Below, piece by piece: positions 56,293 through 64,000 of a stretch of DNA of 64,000 nucleotides. The DNA lies in the NCBI GenBank assembly GCA_003249225.1, contig QKJQ01000018.1, forward strand, positions 34,811-98,810, given 5' to 3'. A program made the position numbers and the translations under genes. The number at the start of each line of letters is the position of its first letter. The stretch's first letter is position 1. This stretch comes from Clostridia bacterium. GTDB taxonomy: Bacteria; Bacillota; Clostridia; Lachnospirales; Lachnospiraceae. The notes under the pieces were generated by a model, which was not told the origin of the DNA, ran no database searches, and worked only from the letters and a program-made list of their open reading frames with translations.

Positions 56293-56333
56293 CATGCTCA
56301 CCCCTGGTGATCATGCTCACCCTAGTGAACATG
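56293..56333 (+). promoter_or_regulatory. Tandem near-palindromes in the importer leader
   Basis: CATGCTCACC (56293-56302), CCT, GGTGATCATG (56306-56315) is one near-palindrome. It overlaps a second, CATGCTCAC (56312-56320), CCTA, GTGAACATG (56325-56333). Their centres are about 19 bases apart, close to two helical turns. They could bind the neighbouring AraC regulator or form a leader structure. Confidence 0.45.
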
Positions 56334-56428
56334 AAAGAAATAGACAGTTCTTTCACAAACAAGTTTGTATCTCGCGTATCTCCGCTCGTTCAAACTTTAA
56401 AATGCAAATAAAAACAACGCAGGAATGA
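56294..56428 (+). CDS. Candidate 44-residue leader peptide
   Basis: A short ORF with a strong GGAGG ribosome binding site (56284-56288) five bases before its ATG. It runs to a TGA (56426-56428) that overlaps an ATG (ATGA at 56425), twelve bases before the likely permease start. The peptide is polar, has His clusters (GDHAHPSEHE) and one Cys, and shows no signal or membrane helix. It contains the tandem palindromes and the repeated element B. It could couple translation to the permease or be a chance reading of the leader. Confidence 0.35.
   Translation: MLTPGDHAHPSEHERNRQFFHKQVCISRISARSNFKMQIKTTQE
56332..56397 (+). repeat. Structured leader element, copy B
   Basis: TGAAAGAA (56332-56339) pairs with TTCTTTCA (56348-56355), and AAGTTTG (56361-56367) pairs with CAAACTT (56391-56397). 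ACAAAC also pairs with the following GTTTGT, an alternative fold. From 56350 to 56397, 42 of 48 bases match copy A (9966-10013), including both arms of the second stem. It lies about 40 bases upstream of the first importer gene. Confidence 0.6.
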
Positions 56429-56436
56429 GGAAAAGA

Positions 56437-57390
56437 ATGAAGGCACAAAAAGTAAAACAAACAAAAGAAGAGAGAAGAAAACTTCTTCGTAAAAACCTGT
56501 ACAAAGATAAGTATCTGCTGCTAATGATCATTCCAGTAATCATATACTATCTGATCTTTTGCTATGTTCCAATGACAGGTCTTGTTATGGCATTTAACAA
56601 GTATCAGATGGGTTCGGGACTGAAAGGAATCTATACCAGTGAATTTGTTGGACTGCGATGGTTCCAGCAGTTCTTTCAATCGATTTATGCGTGGAGATTA
56701 ATACGAAATACTTTTTTGCTGTCTTTCTTTTCTCTGATTTTTGGCTTTCCGATACCGATTCTGTTTGCAATTGCAGTTACACAGATCCGTAAAAAATGGC
56801 TTCAGAAGTCGATTCAGGTCTCCACATATCTGCCATACTTTATTTCAACTGTCGTTGTATGTGGTATGATCATCAACTTCTTATCTCCTTCCGATGGTAT
56901 CATCAATATGCTGTTGAACAAGATCGGAATTGACAGCATCAATTTTATGAGCCTGCCGCAATGGTTCCGTCCAATCTATGTTATCTCAGGATCCTGGCAG
57001 AGTTTTGGATTTAACTCGATTATTTTCGTAGCTGCCATAATGGGAATATCACCGGAACTGTATGAATCCATGAGGGTGGACGGCGCAAATAAACGACAGC
57101 TGATCTGGCATCTGGTACTGCCCGGTATAAAACCAACCATCATTCTTCTTCTGATTATGACGCTGGGAAGCCTGATGAATGTCGGATTTGAAAAAGTATA
57201 TCTTTTATATAGTGCACCCATCTATGAAACTTCCGATGTTATACAGACTTATGTTTATCGTCAGGGTATTTTGAACAACAATTACAGCAGTGCATCTGCG
57301 GTCGGACTCCTAAATTCCATGATCAATTTCTCTATTGTCTTTGTTGCAAACCGAATGAGCCGTAAACTTACCGATACGGCTATCTGGTAA
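56437..57390 (+). CDS. Carbohydrate ABC transporter permease, LplB/YtcP-partner type
   Basis: First membrane subunit of a type I sugar importer, 317 residues. The N-terminal basic stretch (KVKQTKEERRKLLRKNLYK) is typical, helix 1 lies at about 34-56, and the family pattern MTGLVMAFNKYQ follows. The EAA loop is visible as ESMRVDGANKRQLIWHLVLPG. The ATG at 56437 has GAGG six bases upstream; 56425 is less likely. It forms an operon with the next two genes (gaps of 17 and 61 bases). Confidence 0.9.
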   Translation: MKAQKVKQTKEERRKLLRKNLYKDKYLLLMIIPVIIYYLIFCYVPMTGLVMAFNKYQMGSGLKGIYTSEFVGLRWFQQFFQSIYAWRLIRNTFLLSFFSLIFGFPIPILFAIAVTQIRKKWLQKSIQVSTYLPYFISTVVVCGMIINFLSPSDGIINMLLNKIGIDSINFMSLPQWFRPIYVISGSWQSFGFNSIIFVAAIMGISPELYESMRVDGANKRQLIWHLVLPGIKPTIILLLIMTLGSLMNVGFEKVYLLYSAPIYETSDVIQTYVYRQGILNNNYSSASAVGLLNSMINFSIVFVANRMSRKLTDTAIW

Positions 57391-57407
57391 ATGGAAAGGA
57401 GTTCATC

Positions 57408-58295
57408 ATGAAACAATTCATCAGAGAGTCCTTCGGGGACAAAGTATTTGATACCATCATTACCATATTTATAGGATTTGCAGTAATTGTCTGCGTATAT
57501 CCCTTCCTCTATGTGGTAAGTATTTCGATAAGTTCCGGAGAAGCCGTAAACAAAGGATTGGTCTATCTTTTCCCTGTTGATCTTGATATATCCGCTTTAA
57601 AAATCGTATTAGGATATAAGCAGCTTTGGGTATCGTATGGGAACTCGGTTTTTTATACAGTAGCAGGAACAACACTTAACATAGTATTTACTTGTCTTGC
57701 GGCATATCCACTTTCAAGAAAACGATTCTTTCTTCGCAGAAAGATGAATTTCCTATTGGCCTTTACCATGTACTTTTCCGGTGGTCTGATTCCGACTTAC
57801 ATCGTTGTTACCGGGCTTGGATTATATGATACAAGACTTGCCATGCTTCTGCCTGTTCTGCTAAGTGCATACAACGTAATGATCTGCCGGTCTGCTTTTG
57901 AATCAATTTCGGAAGAACTTTTTGAAAATGCAGCGCTGGAAGGAGCCAATGACCTTATAATCATGTCAAAAATCGCAGTTCCACTGATCAAACCGACTCT
58001 CGCAGTGCTGACACTTTACTATGCGGTTGCCAGATACAATGACTTCTTTAATGCTTTGCTTTACATCAGTAAGAAAAATCTCGAACCATTGCAGCTGTTC
58101 TTACGACGGATCCTGCTGACCTCTTCCATGGAGATCATGCAGACGACGGGAGTTGATATGGCAGCAGCCAGTCAGTCTACGATATCGGTTCGTTATGTAT
58201 GCATTGTGGTATCCGTCGTACCGATTATTATGATTGTTCCGTTCATTCAGAAGTATCTGGTCGAAGGAACCATGTTAGGATCCGTAAAAGGATAA
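57408..58295 (+). CDS. Carbohydrate ABC transporter permease, LplC/YtcP type
   Basis: Second membrane subunit, 295 residues. Six helices are visible, with FTMYFSGGLIPTYIV in the middle, an EAA loop FENAALEGANDLIIMSKIAVPLIKP (in pieces, residues about 183-207) and a C-terminal VEGTMLGSVKG. It resembles the permease at 148-1071 over its whole length, so the two loci are paralogous transporters. AAAGGAGTTC precedes the ATG. Confidence 0.92.
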   Translation: MKQFIRESFGDKVFDTIITIFIGFAVIVCVYPFLYVVSISISSGEAVNKGLVYLFPVDLDISALKIVLGYKQLWVSYGNSVFYTVAGTTLNIVFTCLAAYPLSRKRFFLRRKMNFLLAFTMYFSGGLIPTYIVVTGLGLYDTRLAMLLPVLLSAYNVMICRSAFESISEELFENAALEGANDLIIMSKIAVPLIKPTLAVLTLYYAVARYNDFFNALLYISKKNLEPLQLFLRRILLTSSMEIMQTTGVDMAAASQSTISVRYVCIVVSVVPIIMIVPFIQKYLVEGTMLGSVKG

Positions 58296-58356
58296 ATCAG
58301 GTATTACTTTGCTGCGAAAGCAGCAGTGAATACAATATAAATTCAGGAGGTATTTT

Positions 58357-59988
58357 ATGAAAAAGATAGTGATAGCAGTTATTCTATTGGCACTTATGGT
58401 ATCAACGTTTGCAGGCTGTGGAAGCACGAACAACACGAGCAGCACAACCTCAGACAATGTTACAGCAGAGGCAACAAAAGCGGCGGATCCTACAGCAGGA
58501 GGGGCTGCTGAAAGCGATGCATATACAGGAAGTGCGCCGATTACAACAGAAGCAGGACAGTCACTCAAGATTCTTGCTCAGACATCAAATTACACGAACG
58601 TTGACATTACAAATGCTGAAATCGTTAAAAAAGTCATTGCAGATGCCGGAATCACCGTTGAATGGCAGCTCGTTGATTACACAAACTATAAGGATTCCGT
58701 AGCTCCGATGCTTTCAACCGGATCGGTGGATGCAGACATTGTTCTTCTCCCGGACCAGGATCCGAATCAGGTCTATCTGAAATCAGGCATGTTCGTTGCA
58801 CTGGACAACTATTTTGATTCTATGCCTAACTTTACAAAATGGCTTGATGAAAATCCGGTCATCAAAGCAGAGCTGACAGCAGAAGACGGACACATCTATT
58901 ATGTACCGGGTACCAATGTAGGCAAAGATTATCAGCCGGTTCTTATGTTCAACCAGGTATGGCTTGATAAAGCAGGTAAGACAGCACCAACGACACTTGA
59001 TGAATTTGTTGAACTTCTTCGTTATTATAAAGCAAATGACATGAACGGTGACGGAGCGTTGACAGAAACACCGATGAGCATAATGGCATCCATGCTTCCT
59101 TATATGTTCGGACCTGCCTTTGGACTTGATCTTGTAAGTGGCTTCCAGGTAGATGCAAATGGAACTGTATTCTATGCTTATGCAGATTCAACGAACTACA
59201 AGAATTATCTTACTTTCCTGAACAGTTTATACACAGAGGGTCTGCTTGAAATCGAGTACTCCTCCTTAACAAGAGATCAGGTCATTGAGAGAATGTCAAA
59301 TGATATGACAGGTGTTGCCTTTGATTACAGCTGGGCAATGTCCATGATGTACAGCAATGTTCTTCCTTACTACGATGGCACAGCAGCAACTGCATTTGTA
59401 GGAGCGGCTCCATTGTCCGGTGAGTACGAAGGTTACTACGTTGGACGTGTGGAACTTGGTAATATGTTCGGTGTTAACTCCGATTCTTCCAACATTGAAC
59501 TTGCCTGCAAATTCCTTGATTATGCTATGAGCGAAGGATGCCAGACCATGTACCAGTGGGGTATTGAAGGAGAAAGTTACACCGTCGATGCAAGCGGCAA
59601 CAAGAGTTATACAGAACAGGCAAGTGATAATGACTGGTTACAGCAGCTTGGTATAAATCCAGCCTTTGTGTTCCCTGCACAGCAGTCCGTTGCTTCTACC
59701 GATGCACTCGTTGCTGACTGGCATGCACAGATCAACAAAGAGCAGGAACAGTATGTAAAAGATCCATGGCCATTTATCTATGCTACTTCAGATGAATCCG
59801 ATACCATAGCTATGTACATGACAGACATTCAGACCTATGTTGATGAGAATACAGCAGCGTTCATTACAGGAACAAAGTCACTCAGTGATTTTGACAGCTA
59901 TGTTTCCGGTTTGAATTCGCTGAATCTCTCCGCCGTATTGACTGCAAAGCAGACACAGTACGACCGTTACGCAAGCGCATTAAAATAA
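58357..59988 (+). CDS. Sugar-binding lipoprotein (solute-binding family 1)
   Basis: The extracellular substrate-binding subunit, 543 residues. The signal peptide (about 1-20) ends in the lipobox FAGC, so the protein is predicted to be lipid-anchored, and a Thr/Ala-rich linker follows. The folded domain begins near GQSLKILAQTSNYTNVD and contains the family pattern VLLPDQDPNQVYLKSGMFVALD and WLDKAGKTAPTTLDEFVELL. The large size (over 500 residues) is usual for LplA-type binders of oligosaccharides. With a GH30 enzyme encoded next, the ligand may be a galacto-oligosaccharide. AGGAGGTAT is the ribosome binding site. Confidence 0.9.
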   Translation: MKKIVIAVILLALMVSTFAGCGSTNNTSSTTSDNVTAEATKAADPTAGGAAESDAYTGSAPITTEAGQSLKILAQTSNYTNVDITNAEIVKKVIADAGITVEWQLVDYTNYKDSVAPMLSTGSVDADIVLLPDQDPNQVYLKSGMFVALDNYFDSMPNFTKWLDENPVIKAELTAEDGHIYYVPGTNVGKDYQPVLMFNQVWLDKAGKTAPTTLDEFVELLRYYKANDMNGDGALTETPMSIMASMLPYMFGPAFGLDLVSGFQVDANGTVFYAYADSTNYKNYLTFLNSLYTEGLLEIEYSSLTRDQVIERMSNDMTGVAFDYSWAMSMMYSNVLPYYDGTAATAFVGAAPLSGEYEGYYVGRVELGNMFGVNSDSSNIELACKFLDYAMSEGCQTMYQWGIEGESYTVDASGNKSYTEQASDNDWLQQLGINPAFVFPAQQSVASTDALVADWHAQINKEQEQYVKDPWPFIYATSDESDTIAMYMTDIQTYVDENTAAFITGTKSLSDFDSYVSGLNSLNLSAVLTAKQTQYDRYASALK

Positions 59989-60232
59989 CATGAAGCTGTA
60001 AGTAATATAGCTGCATAGAGAAAATCCAGAGAGCGCGCCTCATTCTGACTTAAAAAAGTTGGTTTGTGGTGCGCTTTTGCTATGGAAAGAGCAGGGCAGG
60101 TGATTCGAAAGATAAAAGCAGGAATGAATGCAAAGTATAGTCTTTCCTCTTGTATTTTTTATAAGAAAGAATATAATAAAAGAGAAGGGGTTTGCAACCG
60201 GTTTCATAACTGAAATCAAACGAGGATAATGA

Positions 60233-61894
60233 ATGGGAAAGCGGGTGTGGTGCAGTATGAAAAAACTAAAAAAGCAACTTATTGTTCTGGGGGTTGTCCT
60301 GGCAATGATCGGCGTGACAGCCTGTGCTAAGAATGCAGACAATGCAGCCGGCGGAGCTTTGAATGCAACCGAAAGCACAACAGGAAACACATCTCCAGAT
60401 GTTGGTGATGTGAAGGCAGACACAGATACTGAGGAGGTGAACAGTAATCTTATGGAGAATGTAGTTACCGTTAATCCAGGGGAAGCTTCCCCATTTAACA
60501 ATGGAGAATTTGAAGGCTGGGGCACGAGCCTTTGCTGGTGGGCAAATCGAATCGGATACAATGATGTGCTGACCGCAGAAGCTGCCAAGCTTTTCTTTGA
60601 TGAAGAAAACGGACTCGGTATGAACATTGCAAGATTCAATATCGGTGGTGGAGATGATCCCACGCATGATCACATAACCAGAACCGATTCCATGATGCCA
60701 GGTTACTTGGTTCTCAATGAGACGACCGGTGAATACGAATACGACTGGACAGCAGATGAAAACCAGAGGAATGTTCTCCTTGCGATCAACGATGTGTGTG
60801 ATGGTCTGATTGCGGAAGCTTTCTCCAACTCACCGCCGTACTTTATGACAGTCAGCGGATGTTCTTCCGGAAATGAAAGCGCATCACAGGACAACCTAAA
60901 AGAAGACAGCTATGGTGATTTTGCAGACTACATGGTAGAAGTCATGCTGCATTATAAAACAGAATGGGGCATCGATTTTCAGAGTGTCGATCCAATGAAT
61001 GAGCCCGATACCAAATACTGGGCTGCTTACAGCAACAAGCAGGAGGGGTGCCATTTTTCCTCCGGAGATTCTCAGTCCAGTATCCTGACAGAGATGGCAA
61101 GAGCGTTGGAAGAGAAAGGTCTGACCGATGTTGTTCTTTCAGCATCCGATGAAACAAGCATTGACACGGCAATCACCAGCTTTCAAAAGTTATCGGACGA
61201 AGCCAAAGGTGTCATCAGCAGAATTGATGCACACAGCTATGGTGGCGCAATGCGCGGTCAGCTGCAAAGTCTGGCCGTCCGTAATGAAAAGAATCTCTGG
61301 ATGTCCGAAGTGGACGGCGGTGATGTTCTTGGAGAAAATGCAGGTGAGATGGGGGCTGCCCTCTGGCTGGCAGACCGTATCATTGATGATATGAACGGAC
61401 TGATGCCATCAGCATGGATACTCTGGCAGGCAATCGACAGTCATATATCCTCGGAAGGTTATCTTGGAAGAACTGACACTGGAATGGTCAATACGAATGG
61501 CGGATACTGGGGTCTGGCTGTAGCCAATCATGATACGAATGAGATCGTTCTGACGAAGAAATATTATGCGTTTGGACAGTTTTCAAGATATATCAGACCA
61601 GGCTACACAATTATTGCTTCGGATAAATACTCATTGGCGGCATACAGTGCCAAAGAGCAAAAGCTGGTTATTGTAGCTGTGAACTACGAAGCAGACGATA
61701 TGGGAGTAACATTTGATTTAAGCGGATTTACATCCATTGGGGAAAGCGCGCAGGTGATTCGTACCAGCGGAAGCATGGAAAGTGGCGAGAACTGGGCAGA
61801 GCTTCCGGCACAGGGAACACAAGCTCATGCACTCAATGTATACCTGAAAGGAAATTCCATTACGACTTATGTGATTGAGAATGTGGTACAGTAA
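60233..61894 (+). CDS. GH30 glycosidase, endo-beta-1,6-galactanase-like lipoprotein
   Basis: A 553-residue exported enzyme. The signal sequence ends in the lipobox VTAC, so it is predicted to be lipid-anchored outside, and a short Asp/Thr linker follows. The catalytic barrel begins at FEGWGTSLCWWANRIG, the pattern of GH30 endo-beta-1,6-galactanases. The acid/base Glu is about residue 257 in DPMNEPDTKYW and the nucleophile Glu about 359 in WMSEVDGGD. The beta-sandwich side domain closes the protein. Release of beta-1,6-galacto-oligosaccharides from type II arabinogalactan is the likely role. The ATG at 60233 has GAGG seven bases upstream; an internal ATG at 60257 gives a more typical signal peptide but has no such site. 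Confidence 0.83.
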   Translation: MGKRVWCSMKKLKKQLIVLGVVLAMIGVTACAKNADNAAGGALNATESTTGNTSPDVGDVKADTDTEEVNSNLMENVVTVNPGEASPFNNGEFEGWGTSLCWWANRIGYNDVLTAEAAKLFFDEENGLGMNIARFNIGGGDDPTHDHITRTDSMMPGYLVLNETTGEYEYDWTADENQRNVLLAINDVCDGLIAEAFSNSPPYFMTVSGCSSGNESASQDNLKEDSYGDFADYMVEVMLHYKTEWGIDFQSVDPMNEPDTKYWAAYSNKQEGCHFSSGDSQSSILTEMARALEEKGLTDVVLSASDETSIDTAITSFQKLSDEAKGVISRIDAHSYGGAMRGQLQSLAVRNEKNLWMSEVDGGDVLGENAGEMGAALWLADRIIDDMNGLMPSAWILWQAIDSHISSEGYLGRTDTGMVNTNGGYWGLAVANHDTNEIVLTKKYYAFGQFSRYIRPGYTIIASDKYSLAAYSAKEQKLVIVAVNYEADDMGVTFDLSGFTSIGESAQVIRTSGSMESGENWAELPAQGTQAHALNVYLKGNSITTYVIENVVQ

Positions 61895-62000
61895 GAGCAA
61901 AATTCCAAGGAATAGAACAAAAAGGAATAGAAATTTAAGGCATAGAGCATCAGGGAAGAGAACCCCGCACATTGACAGCAAAAAAAAAGGACAAAAAGAA

Positions 62001-62047
62001 AAAGGGCTGTGAAAAATGATCTCTCATTTTTCACAGCCCTTTTTCTT
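62001..62047. terminator. Strong bidirectional terminator
   Basis: AAAGGGCTGTGAAAAATGA (62001-62019) and TCATTTTTCACAGCCCTTT (62024-62042) form a 19-base stem with a 4-base loop and T runs on both strands. It separates convergent genes. Confidence 0.93.
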
Positions 62048-62875
62048 TTATCTTACATGGAAGATAGTTCGTTCTACGTTTCCTTCAATTAAATCCTTTA
62101 AGCGGTATTTTGAATGACCAATGATAACCGTGGTTCCATTCTTAATTGGTTCTGAGATGAAGTCAAGCTTGGCACGCATTCCATTTGCACCTTGTCTGCT
62201 GGCACCAACACAGCATTTTTTTAAATTATCCATAGTATCGAGCAGTTCGTGGACATCTTTGCCAGTTACCTCACTGATTAAGGAGGAAGGATCCTGGGGG
62301 TCTTCGAGCAGACCGACTGCAGATGTCAGAATGACCAGATACTTTGCTTTCACAAGGGTAGCGATTTCGGATGCGGTCTCATCGTTATCAATGCATTCTA
62401 CGACTTTTCTCTGATGCTGACGCATGTTGATCAGTTCCATCTTTCTTGTCTCTGCATTGCTGACGGAGTCATTGTAATTAACGATCGGGATCGCATTCTG
62501 TTTGATGCTGTCCAACAGCAATTGTTTTATAAAATCCCTTTTCTCCGGTTCATTAAAATGCTGATGTTCTACGAGCACCTGTCGTACTGAATAGGAAGGG
62601 TGTATGAACTTACGGTAATTCTCCATAACGATCCCCTGACCCTGTGCAGCATAGCAGGCATTGATTTCTATGGGATTTGTGGCTTTGATTTCTTTCCCGC
62701 CATTTCTTTTTATATAATCCAGACGGCCTATCTCAACGGCACCTGAGCTGATCCAGATGGTTCCGGGCTTCAATTCAGAACCGACCCGGCTGAATACATT
62801 ATAATCTATATCATACTCGTCTCGGCGTATCAGCGCCATAGAACCGATCTTTCCGACTAATTCACAATCGAACAT
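62048..62875 (-). CDS. Glutamate-5-kinase-like amino-acid kinase
   Basis: A 275-residue kinase of the amino-acid kinase fold. It has a diverged G-loop (VGKIGSMAL, where glutamate 5-kinase has VKVGSSSL), then the conserved WISSGAVEIGR, YAAQGQG, NYNDSV (usual NENDTV) and ILTSAVGLL blocks, and the C-terminal GASRQGANGMRAKLDF block. A PUA domain is absent. It is divergent, with no proA nearby, so a substrate other than glutamate is possible. I chose the ATG at 62875 with GGAGG upstream; a TTG reading from 62887 is an artefact. Confidence 0.75.
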   Translation of the reverse strand: MFDCELVGKIGSMALIRRDEYDIDYNVFSRVGSELKPGTIWISSGAVEIGRLDYIKRNGGKEIKATNPIEINACYAAQGQGIVMENYRKFIHPSYSVRQVLVEHQHFNEPEKRDFIKQLLLDSIKQNAIPIVNYNDSVSNAETRKMELINMRQHQRKVVECIDNDETASEIATLVKAKYLVILTSAVGLLEDPQDPSSLISEVTGKDVHELLDTMDNLKKCCVGASRQGANGMRAKLDFISEPIKNGTTVIIGHSKYRLKDLIEGNVERTIFHVR

Positions 62876-62969
62876 AACTGCCTCCAAAGTAAATAGATCT
62901 TGCTGTTATAACTGGTATGTTCTTTTCATACCTTGAAAAACGTTGATAACAAACAAATACAACGGTTCT

Positions 62970-62997
62970 ATTATACTCTTTCGGGATGGGAAGTCAA
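62970..62997 (-). promoter_or_regulatory. Sigma-A promoter of the amino-acid kinase gene
   Basis: On the minus strand, TTGACT (62997-62992), 16 bases, TATAAT (62975-62970), about 95 bases before the start. A good match. Confidence 0.6.
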
Positions 62998-63084
62998 TTT
63001 ATTCTTTGCAGGGTGAATGACAGCATTGTGCGAAGTCAGAAGTAGTATTTAATTACATTTCCTGTTCTGGCACTCTTTGCGGTG

Positions 63085-63189
63085 TTATGCATAGGAAGGA
63101 GAGGGAAGGTATCGATTTGATGCGATTCCTACAATAGAGCCAGAGCCACCGCCAATCTTTTTCATAGCCTGTAAAAGGGATGGTATCAC
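63085..63189 (-). pseudogene. Short-chain dehydrogenase remnant
   Basis: An open stretch on the minus strand reads VIPSLLQAMKKIGGGS and then IVGIASNRYLPSPSYA before a stop. This is the classical SDR pattern that places the catalytic Ser and Tyr (GGGSIV, IAS, SYA) in order. Neither the NAD-binding front nor the YxxxK Lys and the rest of the fold is present. No ribosome binding site fits, so it is a decayed fragment of about 35 residues, not a working gene. Confidence 0.5.
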
Positions 63190-63207
63190 ATAGAAAAAAC
63201 ATAAGAA

Positions 63208-63999
63208 TTAGTACAAATCTGTCACAGCATGTGCCATTTGGACGGCATCCTGATAAGAAATTGATGCTGGTCCCATAGAACGTATGGTATCAAGCGCCTG
63301 TTTTAGGTTACTGGAATTGTTATATCCGTTTGCAATTGCAAGTTTATAATTTTTTTCTGAAATATCATGATTCCCAAGTATGGCATGAACCAAAGAATTG
63401 TTTCCGAGAACCGTAGGATGTACTGGCTTAAACTCTATAGCCCTATTCAAAAAATCAACAGCTTTTTCAGGACTTTTTGCCTTGATATGAGAGACGGCCA
63501 TATTATTAAGAGCAGCCAGACTTTCATTTTTCTGTTTACTGGCTTTTAGAAAGCAATCAAATGCTAAAGCTGGTTCTCCCTGTTCATCATATTGAATCCC
63601 AAGATTTATTAATGCTTCTGTAAAGTCAGGTTCTTTAGCCAAAGCTTTACTGTACTTGTTTATTGCTGCTTTCGATTTATTAATATACATAAAGCAGTTA
63701 CCACTGAAATATTCAAGGATAGCCTGATCTTTTGAGGATTCGTCCAATTCTAAAGCTTCTGAGAAATATAATATTGCTTGCTGATACTGCTTTTTGTAAT
63801 AATAACTATATGCCTTTGCAAATTTTTTTAAGACTTTTTTATTTGATTTGAAGAAATTACTTTCGTAATAATTAAATTCGGTTCCTGTATATGTTGTATC
63901 TATAGATATTTTGATTTTATGAAGTACATAAAGACACCTTCCAATGTAAACAAGCATAAAGATGAGCGATACAAGTAGTTTTGATAAAATAGAAAACAC
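63208..63999 (-). CDS. TPR-repeat membrane protein (partial at window edge)
   Basis: The last 263 codons of a protein whose beginning is cut by, or lies near, the window end; a GTG at 63999 is available but unproven. A hydrophobic segment (about residues 8-24 of the visible part) is followed by at least four TPR-type helix pairs (YYKKQYQQAILYFSEALELD, AINKYSKALAKEPDFTEAL, EKAVDFLNRAIEFKPVHP, read in pieces). TPR proteins act as scaffolds for protein complexes, here probably at the membrane. Function is otherwise unknown. Confidence 0.75.
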   Translation of the reverse strand: MFSILSKLLVSLIFMLVYIGRCLYVLHKIKISIDTTYTGTEFNYYESNFFKSNKKVLKKFAKAYSYYYKKQYQQAILYFSEALELDESSKDQAILEYFSGNCFMYINKSKAAINKYSKALAKEPDFTEALINLGIQYDEQGEPALAFDCFLKASKQKNESLAALNNMAVSHIKAKSPEKAVDFLNRAIEFKPVHPTVLGNNSLVHAILGNHDISEKNYKLAIANGYNNSSNLKQALDTIRSMGPASISYQDAVQMAHAVTDLY

Positions 64000-64000
64000 G

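Overview
The window looks like the chromosome of an anaerobic, plant-polysaccharide-using Clostridia, most likely a Lachnospiraceae member. This is inferred from gene families and signals, not from a marker gene. Support comes from strong AGGAGG-type ribosome binding sites on nearly every gene, LplB/YtcP-type sugar ABC permeases, many lipoproteins with Clostridia-style lipoboxes, an SLH-domain surface protein, a Cthe_2159-type carbohydrate-binding protein, and a membrane-bound AraC regulator next to a sugar transporter. A sigma-D (flagellar) style promoter in front of a FlxA-like gene suggests a motile cell or motile ancestry. No rRNA, tRNA, CRISPR array, insertion sequence or prophage was seen.

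Layout. 1-5.7 kb: the end of a sugar-import operon (permease), then a PfkB kinase overlapping a GH4 glycosidase, a URO-D-fold protein, and a FlxA-like coiled-coil gene. 5.8-11.1 kb: a large secreted SLH protein with a HEIQH zinc-peptidase motif (minus strand), then a ketopantoate-reductase-like enzyme and an NAD-dependent epimerase. 11.2-15.4 kb: an A/T-rich accessory patch with a frameshifted Rgg-like regulator, an export-type ABC transporter, a 5'-truncated gene remnant and an orphan anchored protein. 15.4-20.3 kb: an amidohydrolase, an iron alcohol dehydrogenase and a class III aminotransferase.

20.7-34.1 kb: a PucR regulator divergent from an oligopeptide importer (oppBCDFA), followed by an M14 peptidase, an AraC regulator, a class I aminotransferase, a Cys-rich small protein and a D-2-hydroxyacid dehydrogenase. 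Together these suggest peptide uptake, cleavage and amino-acid conversion. 34.3-39.3 kb: three exported or anchored proteins, including the Cthe_2159-type protein. 39.6-43.9 kb: two cytoplasmic GH51 arabinofuranosidases, each with its own promoter. 44-50.2 kb: an MBL-fold hydrolase, a FIST-GGDEF cyclase and a two-component system whose 3' end runs through an octanucleotide tandem repeat into a membrane protein. 50.3-53.8 kb: an APH-family kinase, a double-GNAT protein and MazG. 53.9-61.9 kb: a membrane-bound AraC regulator, a complete LplB/LplC/lipoprotein sugar importer and a GH30 enzyme resembling endo-beta-1,6-galactanases. With the GH51 enzymes this suggests arabinogalactan side-chain use. 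62-64 kb: a divergent glutamate-5-kinase-like enzyme, a short-chain dehydrogenase remnant and the end of a TPR protein.

The least ordinary signals are non-coding. They are: a two-copy structured element 46 kb apart, each copy just upstream of a gene; a promoter nested inside a hairpin that would hide the next gene's ribosome binding site; the nine-unit octamer repeat; palindromes and an attenuator in the pucR-opp gap; and tandem near-palindromes that overlap a 44-codon leader ORF.
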